This document shows, in pieces, positions 42,758 to 52,629 of a DNA stretch of 64,000 nt. A model generated the notes under the pieces. It did no database searches, was not told the DNA's origin, and saw only the letters and a list, made by a program, of their open reading frames with translations. The position numbers and the translations under genes were made by a program. Within the stretch, counting starts at the first letter, position 1. Every line of letters starts with the position of its first letter. This stretch comes from Microbulbifer agarilyticus (GTDB lineage Bacteria > Pseudomonadota > Gammaproteobacteria > Pseudomonadales > Cellvibrionaceae). Where the stretch lies: the NCBI RefSeq assembly GCF_020171345.1, contig NZ_JAIUZM010000003.1, forward strand, positions 434,001 through 498,000, given 5' to 3'.

Positions 42758-44239
42758 ATGACCATTGCGGAAATCACCCGGCAAAACGTTCAGTCGCCAA
42801 CCATCAAAGGAAACTTTGCGGCGCAGGAAAACGAGTATGATTACTGGGTGACGGACATCGAGGGTAAGGTGCCTGCCGACCTTACCGGCTCCTTTTTTCG
42901 TAACGGTCCCGGCCGTTTGCAACTGGGCGGCGAGCCGGTAGGGCACTGGTTCGACGGCGATGGCATGATTGCGCGTACCACGTTTGCCAACGGTAAAGTC
43001 CATTTTTCTAATAAGTTCATTCGAACTCCCAAATATGTGGACGAGACGGCGGCGGGTAAATTCTTGTACCGGGGCTTTGGTGGTGCACCCAAGGGCAACT
43101 TTTTCAAGCGTTTTTCCCCGCCCGCCAACCCGGCCAATACCGGTCTGATACTCCACGGGGGTAAGTTCCTCGCCCTGAACGAGGGTGGGCGTCCTTACTC
43201 CGTCGATCCAGCCTCCCTCGATACCTATGGGGAATTCACTTACGACGGCAATCTCAATAAGACCAATGTGTTCAGCGCACACGGTAAGATTAACCCCAAA
43301 AATGGCTACTACTACAATTTTGGGCTGTGTTTCGATGTCGGCTGGGGAGGACTAAAACCCGGGTTTGAACTGTATAAAATCGACCCCAGCGGCCACATGG
43401 TGCAGCGTGCACGCTTCGCCCTGGACCACATGCCGTTGCTGCATGATTTCGCGATGACGGAAAACTACGCGATATTTATTCAGTCATCGGTGTCCATGCA
43501 GGGCAACGTATTGATGACGATGCTGAAGAATGAGTCGTTTGCCGACCTGATGCTGTATGACAAGCATCTTATCAACAAGCTTGTCATTATCGACCTGCAC
43601 AGCCTGAAGCTGGTTGATACCATCGAGATTGATCCCATCGCCTGTCTGCACTTCGGCAATGCGTATGAAAAAAATGGGGAAATTCATTTCGACCTGATGG
43701 AAACCAATGAGGGTGGCTTTGGAACGCCAGATCATAAGATCGAACCCATGGATCTGTTCTCAGACGATGTGAATTTCCGCTCTGGTGCGGCTCGCTACAA
43801 GCGCTGTGTCGTTAACCTGAAGAGCCGACGTTTCCAGAGCGAATATATTGACGATGCGATTGAAGGAGAGTTTCCCCAGTGGGACTGGACCCGTACCACT
43901 TTAGAAAATCGCTACGCCGTCGCTACTGGCTATACCGGTGAAGGCCCCAAGACCTACTTCAATGCGATACAGAAGATTGATCGCGAGACAGGAAAGGTCG
44001 AAGTGCATGATTTTGGTAGTTACCGTTACACCGGTGAACCCCTTATGGTGGCCAAGCCGGGCGCTGGTGCAGAAGACGATTTCTACTGTCTTTGCTATGT
44101 CTACAATGGCAACACGGACAAGTCTGAAGTCATCGTGATCGACAGCAAGGATTTTGACGTACCGCTTGCCACCATCAAACTCGATTTCCATATTCCCCAA
44201 GGCTTCCACGGAATGTTTAGCCCAAAAATTTTTCTGTAA
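42758..44239 (+). CDS. Carotenoid/stilbene cleavage oxygenase (RPE65 family)
   Basis: This 493-residue non-heme iron enzyme of the carotenoid cleavage family has the four iron-ligating histidines in context: FSAHGKI, MPLLHDFAMTENY, CLHFGNAYE and GFHGMFSP. The FFRNGPGR motif lies near residue 50. Members oxidatively split carotenoids, apocarotenoids or lignin-derived stilbenes at a double bond. ATG at 42758 has GGAGAG upstream; the GTG at 42746 is less likely. It is probably in one operon with the TonB receptor, which supports use of an imported aromatic or terpenoid. The exact substrate is unknown. Confidence 0.9.
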   Translation: MTIAEITRQNVQSPTIKGNFAAQENEYDYWVTDIEGKVPADLTGSFFRNGPGRLQLGGEPVGHWFDGDGMIARTTFANGKVHFSNKFIRTPKYVDETAAGKFLYRGFGGAPKGNFFKRFSPPANPANTGLILHGGKFLALNEGGRPYSVDPASLDTYGEFTYDGNLNKTNVFSAHGKINPKNGYYYNFGLCFDVGWGGLKPGFELYKIDPSGHMVQRARFALDHMPLLHDFAMTENYAIFIQSSVSMQGNVLMTMLKNESFADLMLYDKHLINKLVIIDLHSLKLVDTIEIDPIACLHFGNAYEKNGEIHFDLMETNEGGFGTPDHKIEPMDLFSDDVNFRSGAARYKRCVVNLKSRRFQSEYIDDAIEGEFPQWDWTRTTLENRYAVATGYTGEGPKTYFNAIQKIDRETGKVEVHDFGSYRYTGEPLMVAKPGAGAEDDFYCLCYVYNGNTDKSEVIVIDSKDFDVPLATIKLDFHIPQGFHGMFSPKIFL

Positions 44240-44501
44240 GCAGGAATCACGCTCTCTGTCGTTCCATTGTCAGTTGGAATCTCTGGCGGGTAGGCTATTT
44301 GGCGAGCGCGCCGCCAGGTTTGTAGCTAATATTGGCGGGTGACCAAATTTTCCCCCGTGTGTGCCCCCTTGGCACGCGGTATATATGTCTCTCTTCGGGG
44401 TGCCCCGGTCATACTTCTGATCATTGCGGAACGGGAATTTTCGAGGATGACAGCTAAACAGGCGCCAAGCTCTTGCTGGACGATACGGCGGTTGGCGTTC
44501 G

Positions 44502-45188
44502 ATGCCTGACACTCTACTTGACGCTATTGGACTCAAGTACAGTTACCGTTACGGAACGAGGCATGTAGCGGTACTTGACGATGTCTCGTTTAGGCTGCGG
44601 AGCGGCGAATCTGTCGCAATCATTGGTCCATCCGGATCTGGCAAGAGTACGCTGCTCAATGTCTTGAATGGGCTGCTGATCGCCGAAGCCGGTGAGCTGC
44701 GTATATTTGGGCAATCTGCACAGACACTGTCTGAAAATGACTGGGCACAATTGCGCCGCAGGCACATTGCCACACTGTTTCAGGACGGCAACCTTATTCC
44801 CACCCTCACTGTTTCTCGCAATATAGCCTTTCGCGCCAGTTTGGCGGGGCTTTTAGAGAATGATGGTGCGGCGCTAATGAAGCGTTTGGGCATTTCTGAC
44901 ACCGCTGGGCGGTATCCCGATCAACTCTCTGGCGGCCAGCGTCAACGCGCGGCTCTGGCCTGTGCCTTTGCCATGCGGCCGAAGCTGATCCTCGCGGATG
45001 AACCCACCGGCAGCCTGGATTACGCCACCGCCCAGCGGGTTACCCCCCTGTTCTTTGATGCCATTCGCGAGCGCGATGTGGGCGCACTGATTGTCACTCA
45101 TAACCCGGAATTAGCCGAGCGCTGCGACCGGATACTGGAGTTGCGCGAAGGAGCCCTGCGTCCATGGGACTCGGCACTGTCTTCCTGA
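44502..45188 (+). CDS. ABC transporter ATP-binding protein (LolD/AttE-like)
   Basis: This 228-residue ABC ATPase has Walker A GPSGSGKST (42-50), signature LSGGQRQRAAL and Walker B LILADEPTGSLD. It is of the MacB/LolD class that pairs with FtsX-type permeases. The downstream permease overlaps it by 25 bases. With the AttH-like lipoprotein it forms an AttEFGH-like set. Confidence 0.92.
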   Translation: MPDTLLDAIGLKYSYRYGTRHVAVLDDVSFRLRSGESVAIIGPSGSGKSTLLNVLNGLLIAEAGELRIFGQSAQTLSENDWAQLRRRHIATLFQDGNLIPTLTVSRNIAFRASLAGLLENDGAALMKRLGISDTAGRYPDQLSGGQRQRAALACAFAMRPKLILADEPTGSLDYATAQRVTPLFFDAIRERDVGALIVTHNPELAERCDRILELREGALRPWDSALSS

Positions 45189-47596
45189 GCCACTACCGCC
45201 GCCATCCAGTACAGCTACTCGGGCTGTTGCTGATTCTGGTATGCGCCGCAACCCTGTGGAGTGGCGTGCGTGCGCTGACCGATTCCGCCGCAAGCGCGGC
45301 AAAAAAATCCAGCGAGTTACTGGAGCCATTACTGCGTATTGAGCGTGAAGATGGGCTCGCACTGACGGTGGAAGATTTCGCTGCTCTACGTCGCGCCGGA
45401 CTTTGTGTGGCACCACAATTACGTGTGCAGTTTGCAGGCCGCGCAGTGCCCGATGTTATTGGTATCGATCCGTTTACTGCCGGCTGCCTGCGACAGTTCA
45501 GTGATTCCGGTGCGGAGCGCGAATCCGAATCTAGCGCCGATACAGCGGTGGTTGAAACGCTCATTGTCTCCTGGGATAAACCGTTGTTACTTGGCGCCGC
45601 GGAAGATTTCGAAAAATGGAGAAGGTTGGGGCTTCCGGGATCAGAGGAGATTGAATTTGAAGCGCTTGAAGGTGTGCCGCGGAATCAGCTATTTGCGGAT
45701 ATCTCCGTCGCGCAGGGATTTGCACCGGGCAATCGACAAGAACTTGCCATTTTACTGCCCGGCGCAGAACAGAACGGAAAGAAACTCCCGATCGGCTACC
45801 GCACCGAGGTGGAAGACTATGGCATTGAACCGGCGCCACTGGTCGACGCGTTTCTGCTTAGCCTGAATGCGCTCGGCGTCTTAACGCTATTGGTGGCGGC
45901 GCTATTGGTGCGCAGCGTGTATCGTTTCGCCCTCGAGCAGCGGCGCCGCAGCCTCGATATTCTGGTGCGCTGTGGCATCCCGCAGAATAAATTGCGTATC
46001 GCGCTGATCGTCGAAGTGCTGTTAGTAGCGCTAATCGGCGGGACCATTGGCGTATGGCTGGGGGAGCGCCTGGCTTCCGGACTTGCCGATGGATTTTCCG
46101 GAACGCTCAGTGGTCTTTTCAGTGTGCAGGCGCTGGCGCAAAGTCGCCTCACGCTTATGTCCTGGTTCGGCATGGTGTTGATCCTGGCAGTTGTTGTGGG
46201 CTGGGCCTGTTTTGATTTGCTTACAGTCTCAAGCCGACAAGGTATAGACAAGAACCCGTTTCGAGCCACTTCCGAGCAGGAAACAGGTGAGGGTAGGCGG
46301 CGCAATTGGCGGGTTCTGCTCGCGTTGTTGTTGATCGCGATCTCGGTAGTTACATTGCTTTCCACTTTTACCCTTTGGTTGATTTTCGCTGCGACCTTGG
46401 GGTGCCTTATCGGCTGTGGGATGTTGCTGCCAGAAATGCTGAACGGGCTGCTGGGTTTTGCCGAGCGCGTTACCGTTCGGCCGTTGCTGGAGTGGTCCTT
46501 TTCAGAAATGCGCGCCCTGTGTCGTTTGCTGAGCCTGCCGCTTACTGCACTCGCCTTTGCCATCGCTACCGCGATTGGTGTGCAGGCGATGGTTTCTGGC
46601 TTTGAGTCCACGTTTGATCGCTGGCTGGACCAGCGCCTGCAGGGCGATCTTTATCTGGACCCCGGACGGCCAGTGGATACAAGTGATTGGCAGCAGCGCC
46701 TGCAAAAATTGCCCGGCGTTTCCGCGGTGTTGCCCATGGTCCGTGGGCGAGCGGTGTTGGAGTCCAGTCAAGCCCCGATTCAGATTGATGTATTCGCCAT
46801 TGACCCAGAGTCACCGCTATTGCAGGACTGGCCATTTCTCAGTACCGAGCAGGACCTCTGGCAGCGTGTGAACAGCGGAGGTGTACTGATCAATGAGCAA
46901 CTCGCGCGGCGGGAATCACTTGGATTGGGGGATAAGGTCCAGTTCAAGCTTGGCGGCACAACGGGTACTCGCACGGTTGTTGGCATTTACGCGGACTATG
47001 GGCGCCCTCAGGGCGAGCTCATGTTGCCGTTGGCACAAGTGAACGATGCACTGCCGGAGCGTTACACCCGTTTCGTTCTGGGATTAACCGACTCCGCCGG
47101 CGAGGGTTGGCAGGATTGGCCGGAGCAATATCCTTGGCTGCAAAAGACCGACCTGCGCGATCAACAGGAACTCAAGCAGGCTGCCAATGCGGCCTTCTCG
47201 CGCACCTTCCAATTAACCCGATTGCTCAATGGGCTGACGCTGGTGTTAGCGGGCACCGCACTTGCGTTAATGGGCCTGGTCATTTTCCGCTTACGCCAGA
47301 GCAGTTATACCTTGCTGTTTGTCAATGGTGTGCCGCGCGCAAGCCTGCGTCGCCGTCTGGTAGCCCACAGCATTCTGGTAACCGGCTTGCTGGCCATACT
47401 GGCCGTGCCACTCGGTTTGTTCTTGAGCTGGGTCCTGGTAGCGCGGGTAAACCCTGCGGCCTTCGGTTGGGCATTGCCGCTGCATTTTTACCCTGGCTTT
47501 TGGCTCCAGGTTTGGGGTGTATGCCTGCTGATTGGCTTGGGTGTTGGTCTGCTCGCTGGTAACCCGGTACGGCTGGAGACGCTCAAGAATGAATAG
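45164..47596 (+). CDS. FtsX-family ABC permease (AttFG-like)
   Basis: This 810-residue permease has two FtsX-like blocks, each with an N-terminal helix, a periplasmic region and a helix cluster: about residues 15-430 and 440-805. It looks like a fusion of the two permease subunits found separately in some AttEFGH systems. The start overlaps the ATPase by 25 bases. The AttH-like gene starts eight bases before its stop. It probably exports or extracts lipids or lipid-like molecules across the inner membrane. Confidence 0.85.
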   Translation: MGLGTVFLSHYRRHPVQLLGLLLILVCAATLWSGVRALTDSAASAAKKSSELLEPLLRIEREDGLALTVEDFAALRRAGLCVAPQLRVQFAGRAVPDVIGIDPFTAGCLRQFSDSGAERESESSADTAVVETLIVSWDKPLLLGAAEDFEKWRRLGLPGSEEIEFEALEGVPRNQLFADISVAQGFAPGNRQELAILLPGAEQNGKKLPIGYRTEVEDYGIEPAPLVDAFLLSLNALGVLTLLVAALLVRSVYRFALEQRRRSLDILVRCGIPQNKLRIALIVEVLLVALIGGTIGVWLGERLASGLADGFSGTLSGLFSVQALAQSRLTLMSWFGMVLILAVVVGWACFDLLTVSSRQGIDKNPFRATSEQETGEGRRRNWRVLLALLLIAISVVTLLSTFTLWLIFAATLGCLIGCGMLLPEMLNGLLGFAERVTVRPLLEWSFSEMRALCRLLSLPLTALAFAIATAIGVQAMVSGFESTFDRWLDQRLQGDLYLDPGRPVDTSDWQQRLQKLPGVSAVLPMVRGRAVLESSQAPIQIDVFAIDPESPLLQDWPFLSTEQDLWQRVNSGGVLINEQLARRESLGLGDKVQFKLGGTTGTRTVVGIYADYGRPQGELMLPLAQVNDALPERYTRFVLGLTDSAGEGWQDWPEQYPWLQKTDLRDQQELKQAANAAFSRTFQLTRLLNGLTLVLAGTALALMGLVIFRLRQSSYTLLFVNGVPRASLRRRLVAHSILVTGLLAILAVPLGLFLSWVLVARVNPAAFGWALPLHFYPGFWLQVWGVCLLIGLGVGLLAGNPVRLETLKNE

Positions 47597-48692
47597 CCGA
47601 CCACTCGTTACCATCTGGTCCATCACTCTCGCGCTGTTGCTTCCGGCATGTAGCGATGCGCCGTCGACGTCATCTTTCATGAGTGCATTGACTGATCCCC
47701 CCGAGGGCTTTAAGCAGGCGCACCCGGGGATGCAGATCCGGTTCCCACAAGATATGGGAGTACACCCGGAGTTTCGCCTGGAGTGGTGGTACCTCACCGC
47801 GAATCTGGAGAGTGAGGGCGGCGAGCAATTCGGGGTGCAATGGACCTTGTTTCGCAACGGCATTAAACCGGGCCCGTATTACAGCAAGGAGCAGGGCAGA
47901 ATGCTCGATTGGCAGCGCAACGAAGTATGGTTCGCGCACGCCGCGGTGAGCCGTCCCAACCAGCATTGGTTCGCGGACCGTGCGGCCCGTGGTGGCAGTG
48001 GGCAGGCTGACGTTACTGTCGATCCCTTTACTGCCTGGATCGATCACTGGCAGTTGTCATCGGATGAGGATGGCGACTGGAACCTTGAAGTGGCAGAGCC
48101 GAAGTTCCAGTTTCGCCTTCGCATACAGCCGCGATTACCGCCAATCTTCCACGGTGAACAGGGCTTTAGCGCTAAGTCGGCTGGCGGCGGAGGCTCCATG
48201 TATTTCAGCTATCCGGATCTGGCGATTGAAGGCGAGATAGCTATCCTCGATAACGGCAAGACCGAAACCTTTACTGTAACCGGGCAGGGCTGGTTCGACC
48301 GTGAATGGAGTAGCCAATACCTGAAAGAAGACCAGCAGGGGTGGGACTGGATGGCCCTGCACCTGGATGACGGCCGTCACCTGATGCTGTTCCGCGTGCG
48401 CGGAGCGGAGGATTTCTATTCGGCCACACTGGTTGCCGCCGATGGGGCTACCATGGCACTGAATTCAGACGATTTCACCCTTGCTGCCACCGACTACCGT
48501 AAAACCCGCTTCGGCCAGGTGCCGGTAGTGTGGCGAGTTGCGGTGCCTACGGCAAACCTCGAACTCGACGTACACTCCTGGCCAGGCGAATACTGGAATG
48601 CAGGTGCAATGCGCTACTGGGAGGGCCCGGTCACAGTTAAGGGCAGTCATAGCGGCGCTGGGTATCTGGAAATGACCGGGTACGGTGATTAA
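47589..48692 (+). CDS. AttH/CrtC-like lipoprotein
   Basis: This 367-residue lipoprotein (LLPAC lipobox) belongs to the AttH/CrtC hydratase-like lipocalin group. HPEFRLEWWYLTANLESEGG lies near the N-terminus, and GQGWFDREWSSQYL with GWDWMALHLDDGRHLMLFRVRG near the C-terminus. In AttEFGH systems it works with the ABC permease, probably in outer-membrane lipid handling. A CrtC-type carotenoid hydratase role is possible but not shown. Its ATG overlaps the permease stop. Confidence 0.85.
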   Translation: MNSRPLVTIWSITLALLLPACSDAPSTSSFMSALTDPPEGFKQAHPGMQIRFPQDMGVHPEFRLEWWYLTANLESEGGEQFGVQWTLFRNGIKPGPYYSKEQGRMLDWQRNEVWFAHAAVSRPNQHWFADRAARGGSGQADVTVDPFTAWIDHWQLSSDEDGDWNLEVAEPKFQFRLRIQPRLPPIFHGEQGFSAKSAGGGGSMYFSYPDLAIEGEIAILDNGKTETFTVTGQGWFDREWSSQYLKEDQQGWDWMALHLDDGRHLMLFRVRGAEDFYSATLVAADGATMALNSDDFTLAATDYRKTRFGQVPVVWRVAVPTANLELDVHSWPGEYWNAGAMRYWEGPVTVKGSHSGAGYLEMTGYGD

Positions 48693-48797
48693 CGCCACTT
48701 GTTGTAGGAAAGTCAGGCCGGCTTACCTACAATACGCCGCCTTTCTTTAAACCTCGCTCACCTGAGTCGACCCAAACCCCATATTCGAGCCTATACC

Positions 48798-50207
48798 GTG
48801 ACTTCCTCAACTTCCGATAACGCGCACCCTAAAGATTTCCAGTCCCTGCCTCTGAAGCCCGCCTTACTGAAGAACCTCAAGGATCTGGGCTACGCCCAAC
48901 TGACGGAGATCCAGGCGGCGGCATTGCCGGCGATGGTGGCGGGCGAGGATGTGATCGGCCAGGCTAAGACCGGTTCCGGCAAGACGGTGGCGTTTGGTCT
49001 CGGGCTACTGCAGAAATTGCGTGTCGAGAAATTCCGGGTGCAGGCGCTGGTATTGTGTCCGACCCGTGAACTGGCGGATCAGGTGGCGCGTGAGCTGCGT
49101 AAACTGGCGCGCGCGATTCATAACATCAAGATCCTGACCCTGTGCGGTGGCATGCCATTCGATCCTCAGATCGGCTCCCTGAAGCATGGTGCACATATCG
49201 TGGTGGGTACGCCCGGCCGTATCGAGGATCACCTGCGCAAAGGGAATCTCGATCTGAGTGGTGTGGAGACTCTGGTGCTGGATGAAGCCGATCGTATGCT
49301 CGATATGGGCTTCCAGGCGGTGCTGGACCAGATCCTTGCCACCTTGCCGAAGGACCGGCAGACCCTGCTGTTTTCCGCCACCTACCCAAACACCATTGAT
49401 GCGCTCGCCAGTCGCGTGCTGAGCAATCCGGTCAAAGTGGAAGTGGCTGCAGGCCACACCAAAAGCACCATCGAGCAGAAGTACTACCGGGTGCAAAACA
49501 ATGAGGCGCGACCGGCCGCGCTGTATCAATTGCTTGCCAATCACGATGCGTCTTCGGCCCTGGTGTTTTGCAACACCAAAAAGGAAACCGAAGAAGCCGC
49601 CAATGCACTCAAGCGCTCAGGTTTCGCCGCGCTCGCTCTGCATGGCGATATGGAGCAAAAAGAACGCGACCGCACCCTGACACTCTTCGCCAATGGCAGC
49701 GCGTCGATTCTTGTGGCGACCGACGTTGCGGCGCGCGGGTTGGATATTGAAGAACTCCCCATCGTAGTGAACTACCACCTGTCGCGAGACCCGGAGGTGC
49801 ATGTGCACCGGGTTGGCCGTACCGGACGGGCAGGGCAGAAGGGCGTGGCGATCTCTCTGGTAAGCAAGAAAGAAGTCTACAAACTGGAGCGGCTGGAAGA
49901 GTTGATGGGGCAGGAAATTCCGTTGCTGGATGTGCCCGATGCACCACACGGGTTTGCGCCAGCACGCCCAGTCATGACAACTCTGCAGATTGATGGTGGC
50001 AAGAAGCAGAAAGTCCGGGCCGGCGATGTGGTCGGCGCGCTGACCGGTGAAGGTGGTATTGATGGCAAGCAGATCGGCAAGATCCAGCTATTTGATTTCT
50101 CCACCTTCGTTGCAGTAGAGCGCCCGGTAGCCAAAAAAGCACTAAAAAAGCTCGCCAATGGCAAGCTTAAAGGACGTAACTTCCGCGCACGGATCGTGGG
50201 TGTATGA
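48798..50207 (+). CDS. dbpA: ATP-dependent RNA helicase DbpA
   Basis: This 469-residue DEAD-box helicase has AKTGSGKTVAFG (motif I), PTRELADQ (Ia), DEADRMLD (II), SATYP (III), VATDVAARGLD (V) and HRVGRTGRAG (VI). The C-terminal ~75 residues (TLQIDGGKKQKVRAGDVVGAL) match the DbpA RRM-like domain that binds 23S rRNA hairpin 92. It assists 50S subunit assembly. The GTG at 48798 is the only plausible start. A perfect 15-pair hairpin follows. Confidence 0.95.
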   Translation: MTSSTSDNAHPKDFQSLPLKPALLKNLKDLGYAQLTEIQAAALPAMVAGEDVIGQAKTGSGKTVAFGLGLLQKLRVEKFRVQALVLCPTRELADQVARELRKLARAIHNIKILTLCGGMPFDPQIGSLKHGAHIVVGTPGRIEDHLRKGNLDLSGVETLVLDEADRMLDMGFQAVLDQILATLPKDRQTLLFSATYPNTIDALASRVLSNPVKVEVAAGHTKSTIEQKYYRVQNNEARPAALYQLLANHDASSALVFCNTKKETEEAANALKRSGFAALALHGDMEQKERDRTLTLFANGSASILVATDVAARGLDIEELPIVVNYHLSRDPEVHVHRVGRTGRAGQKGVAISLVSKKEVYKLERLEELMGQEIPLLDVPDAPHGFAPARPVMTTLQIDGGKKQKVRAGDVVGALTGEGGIDGKQIGKIQLFDFSTFVAVERPVAKKALKKLANGKLKGRNFRARIVGV

Positions 50208-50214
50208 GTCACTA

Positions 50215-50251
50215 CCCGCTGGTATCAGGGTAACTGCCTGATACCAGCGGG
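50215..50251. terminator. Perfect 15-bp hairpin between convergent genes
   Basis: CCCGCTGGTATCAGG (50215-50229) pairs perfectly with CCTGATACCAGCGGG (50237-50251) across a seven-base loop. It lies between the 3' ends of dbpA and the oligopeptidase gene. It probably insulates both directions, though no T-run is present. Confidence 0.7.
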
Positions 50252-50288
50252 CCGCGAACAACCCACTAGCCTTTCAGCGCGTTCGCGC

Positions 50289-52472
50289 TTATTGCTCGGT
50301 GCTTTCCAAATGTCCCTTGCCGAGCAGGTCCAGATAGAAGGCATACTCCAGAGCGCGTTCCTTGTTGCGGCGGAAGCGACCAGAGGAACCTCCGTGCCCG
50401 GCTTCCATATTGGTATGGAAGAGCAGCTGGTTTTCATCGGTTTTTAGATCACGCAACTTTGCCACCCATTTCATGGGCTCGAAGTACTGCACCTGAGAAT
50501 CGTGCAGTCCAGTAGTGACCAGCATACTTGGGTAATCTTGCGCTTTTACCTGATCGTAGGGTGAGTAAGACAGCATGTAGTCGTAGCTGTCTTTGTTGTT
50601 TGGGTTACCCCACTCATCATACTCGTTTACGGTCAGCGGAATCGACTCGTCCAGCATGGTGGTGACTACATCCACGAACGGTACCTTGGCGGTAATACCA
50701 CGGTAGAGTTCAGGTTCCATATTTACCACCGCACCCATCAGCAGGCCACCGGCGCTACCGCCGGATGCAAATACCTTATCGGAAGCTGCATATTTCTGTT
50801 CAACCAGCCCTTTGGTGACATCGATGAAATCGGTAAAGGTGTTTTTCTTGTTGAACATCTTGCCGTCTTCATACCAGGGGCGCCCCAGCTTTTGGCTGCC
50901 GCGAATATGCGCGATGGAGAAGACAAAACCGCGGTCCAGCAGTGAGAAGATGCTGGGAATAAACACCGGGTCGATGGTGTTGCCGTAGGAGCCATAACCA
51001 TACTGCAGCATCGGGTGGGAACCGTCTTTCTTGAACAGATCTTTACGGTAAACCAGAGACACCGGGATGTCCTTGCCATCCCGCGCAGTAATACGAATGC
51101 CTTCGGCCTGGTAGCGGGTGCGGTCGAAATCGCCGAGCACCTTATCCTGCTTCAGCAGTTTGAGATCGCCTGTCAGCAGATCTGCATCGTAAATCGTGTT
51201 GGGCGTGGTGAGGCTGGAGTAGGAAATACGCACAGCATTGGCGGATACTTCCGGATTGCGGCTCAGAGAGAGCTGGTAGACCGGGTCGTTAAAGCTAACT
51301 TCGAAATCATCCTCATTCGATAAGCCGATAATGCGCAGTGCGGACTGGCCGTCGGCCCGTTCGACCACGGCCAGTCGACCTTCAAAGGTGGTGAAGTCCT
51401 CAAGCAACACATTTTTGCGATGTGGGATGACTTCCGCCCACTGGGACTTATCGCTGACAGTTTCCGTGTTTGCCTTCATCAGGCGGAAGTTTTCTGCCTG
51501 CCAGTTGGTCTGGATGAAGAAGTTTTCACCCAGCTTCTGTACAAAATATTCATGCTTGGGTTCGAGCGGGTGCAGCGGGGCGAATTCGCCATTGGGCGTA
51601 TTGGCATCCAGGGCGGAAACACCTTTCACCAGCGTGGAATAGTGATGGATATAGATCATCGAACCATCACGCGACTTGGAGATATAGGTGTAGAAGGTGT
51701 TGTCCTTCTCCTCGTAGACGATCTGGTCTTCGCTTTGCGGCGTGCCCAGCTTGTGTCGCTTAACCTGATAGCCGAGCAGGGTCTGCGGGTCCTTGTTGAT
51801 GTAGAACACGGTCTGGTTATCGTTCGCCCAGACTACCGTGCCTTCGGCGTTCTCCAGCTGATCATCCAGTAGTTCGCCGCTGTTCAGGTCCTTGAAGCGA
51901 ATGGTGTAAATACGGCGGCCGACTTTGTCTTCCGGATAGGCGAGCATCGAGTTGTTTGGGGAGACCGCGGTTCGTGCCACATTGAAGTAGGATTCGTCCT
52001 CTGCCAGTGTATTCACATTGAGGAGTATTTCTTCTGCAGCTTCCAGGCTACCTTTCTTGCGCGCATGGATCGGATACTCACCGTCGGATTCATAGCGCGA
52101 GTAGTACCAATAGCCGCGTACCTTCACCGGTACCGAGGACTTGTCTTTTTCCAGCCGCCCGACCATTTCCTCATACAGTGCGTCCTGCAGCGGTTTGGTG
52201 TGCTGCATTATCTGGTCGACATAGTGGTTCTCCGCCTGCAGGTGCGCCAGCATTTCCGGGTCGCTACGGGAGTCGTCGCGCATCCAGTAGTAGGGGTCGA
52301 CACGTTCGTGGCCGTGGATCTCCATTTTGTGCGGGACCTTCTTCGCCACAGGTGGGGCGACTTTAGGTGCCAGTGCACTGGTATCAGGGGAGGTGGGTTT
52401 GTTCTCGTCGGTGGGTTTGCCACAGCCTGTGGCCAATATTGTCATAGCTAGTACTGCTACCTGGGGCTTCAT
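50289..52472 (-). CDS. Oligopeptidase B-like S9 serine peptidase, lipoprotein
   Basis: This 727-residue prolyl-oligopeptidase-family enzyme has a lipoprotein signal (LATGC, Cys at about residue 17), then a low-complexity Pro/Lys linker. A propeller domain follows, then an alpha/beta hydrolase core: GGSAGG nucleophile (Ser near 573), an acidic residue in TTGLHDSQV, and His in MEAGHGG. It should cleave short peptides at basic residues. The lipid anchor puts it in the envelope, unusual for oligopeptidase B, which is normally cytosolic. The gene is single. Confidence 0.88.
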   Translation of the reverse strand: MKPQVAVLAMTILATGCGKPTDENKPTSPDTSALAPKVAPPVAKKVPHKMEIHGHERVDPYYWMRDDSRSDPEMLAHLQAENHYVDQIMQHTKPLQDALYEEMVGRLEKDKSSVPVKVRGYWYYSRYESDGEYPIHARKKGSLEAAEEILLNVNTLAEDESYFNVARTAVSPNNSMLAYPEDKVGRRIYTIRFKDLNSGELLDDQLENAEGTVVWANDNQTVFYINKDPQTLLGYQVKRHKLGTPQSEDQIVYEEKDNTFYTYISKSRDGSMIYIHHYSTLVKGVSALDANTPNGEFAPLHPLEPKHEYFVQKLGENFFIQTNWQAENFRLMKANTETVSDKSQWAEVIPHRKNVLLEDFTTFEGRLAVVERADGQSALRIIGLSNEDDFEVSFNDPVYQLSLSRNPEVSANAVRISYSSLTTPNTIYDADLLTGDLKLLKQDKVLGDFDRTRYQAEGIRITARDGKDIPVSLVYRKDLFKKDGSHPMLQYGYGSYGNTIDPVFIPSIFSLLDRGFVFSIAHIRGSQKLGRPWYEDGKMFNKKNTFTDFIDVTKGLVEQKYAASDKVFASGGSAGGLLMGAVVNMEPELYRGITAKVPFVDVVTTMLDESIPLTVNEYDEWGNPNNKDSYDYMLSYSPYDQVKAQDYPSMLVTTGLHDSQVQYFEPMKWVAKLRDLKTDENQLLFHTNMEAGHGGSSGRFRRNKERALEYAFYLDLLGKGHLESTEQ

Positions 52473-52629
52473 AGCATCTCCGGTGGATGATTATCGTTAT
52501 ACCGCGTACCGCCTTATCCTATAACAGTTCCCGTATCTATTGATATTCACTGCGGTAAAGCGACAGTGCGAGAGGATACGGGCGCCGGTTGCTCCTCGGG
52601 ACGTCCTGCTGAGAAGTAGCTAACCTAAC

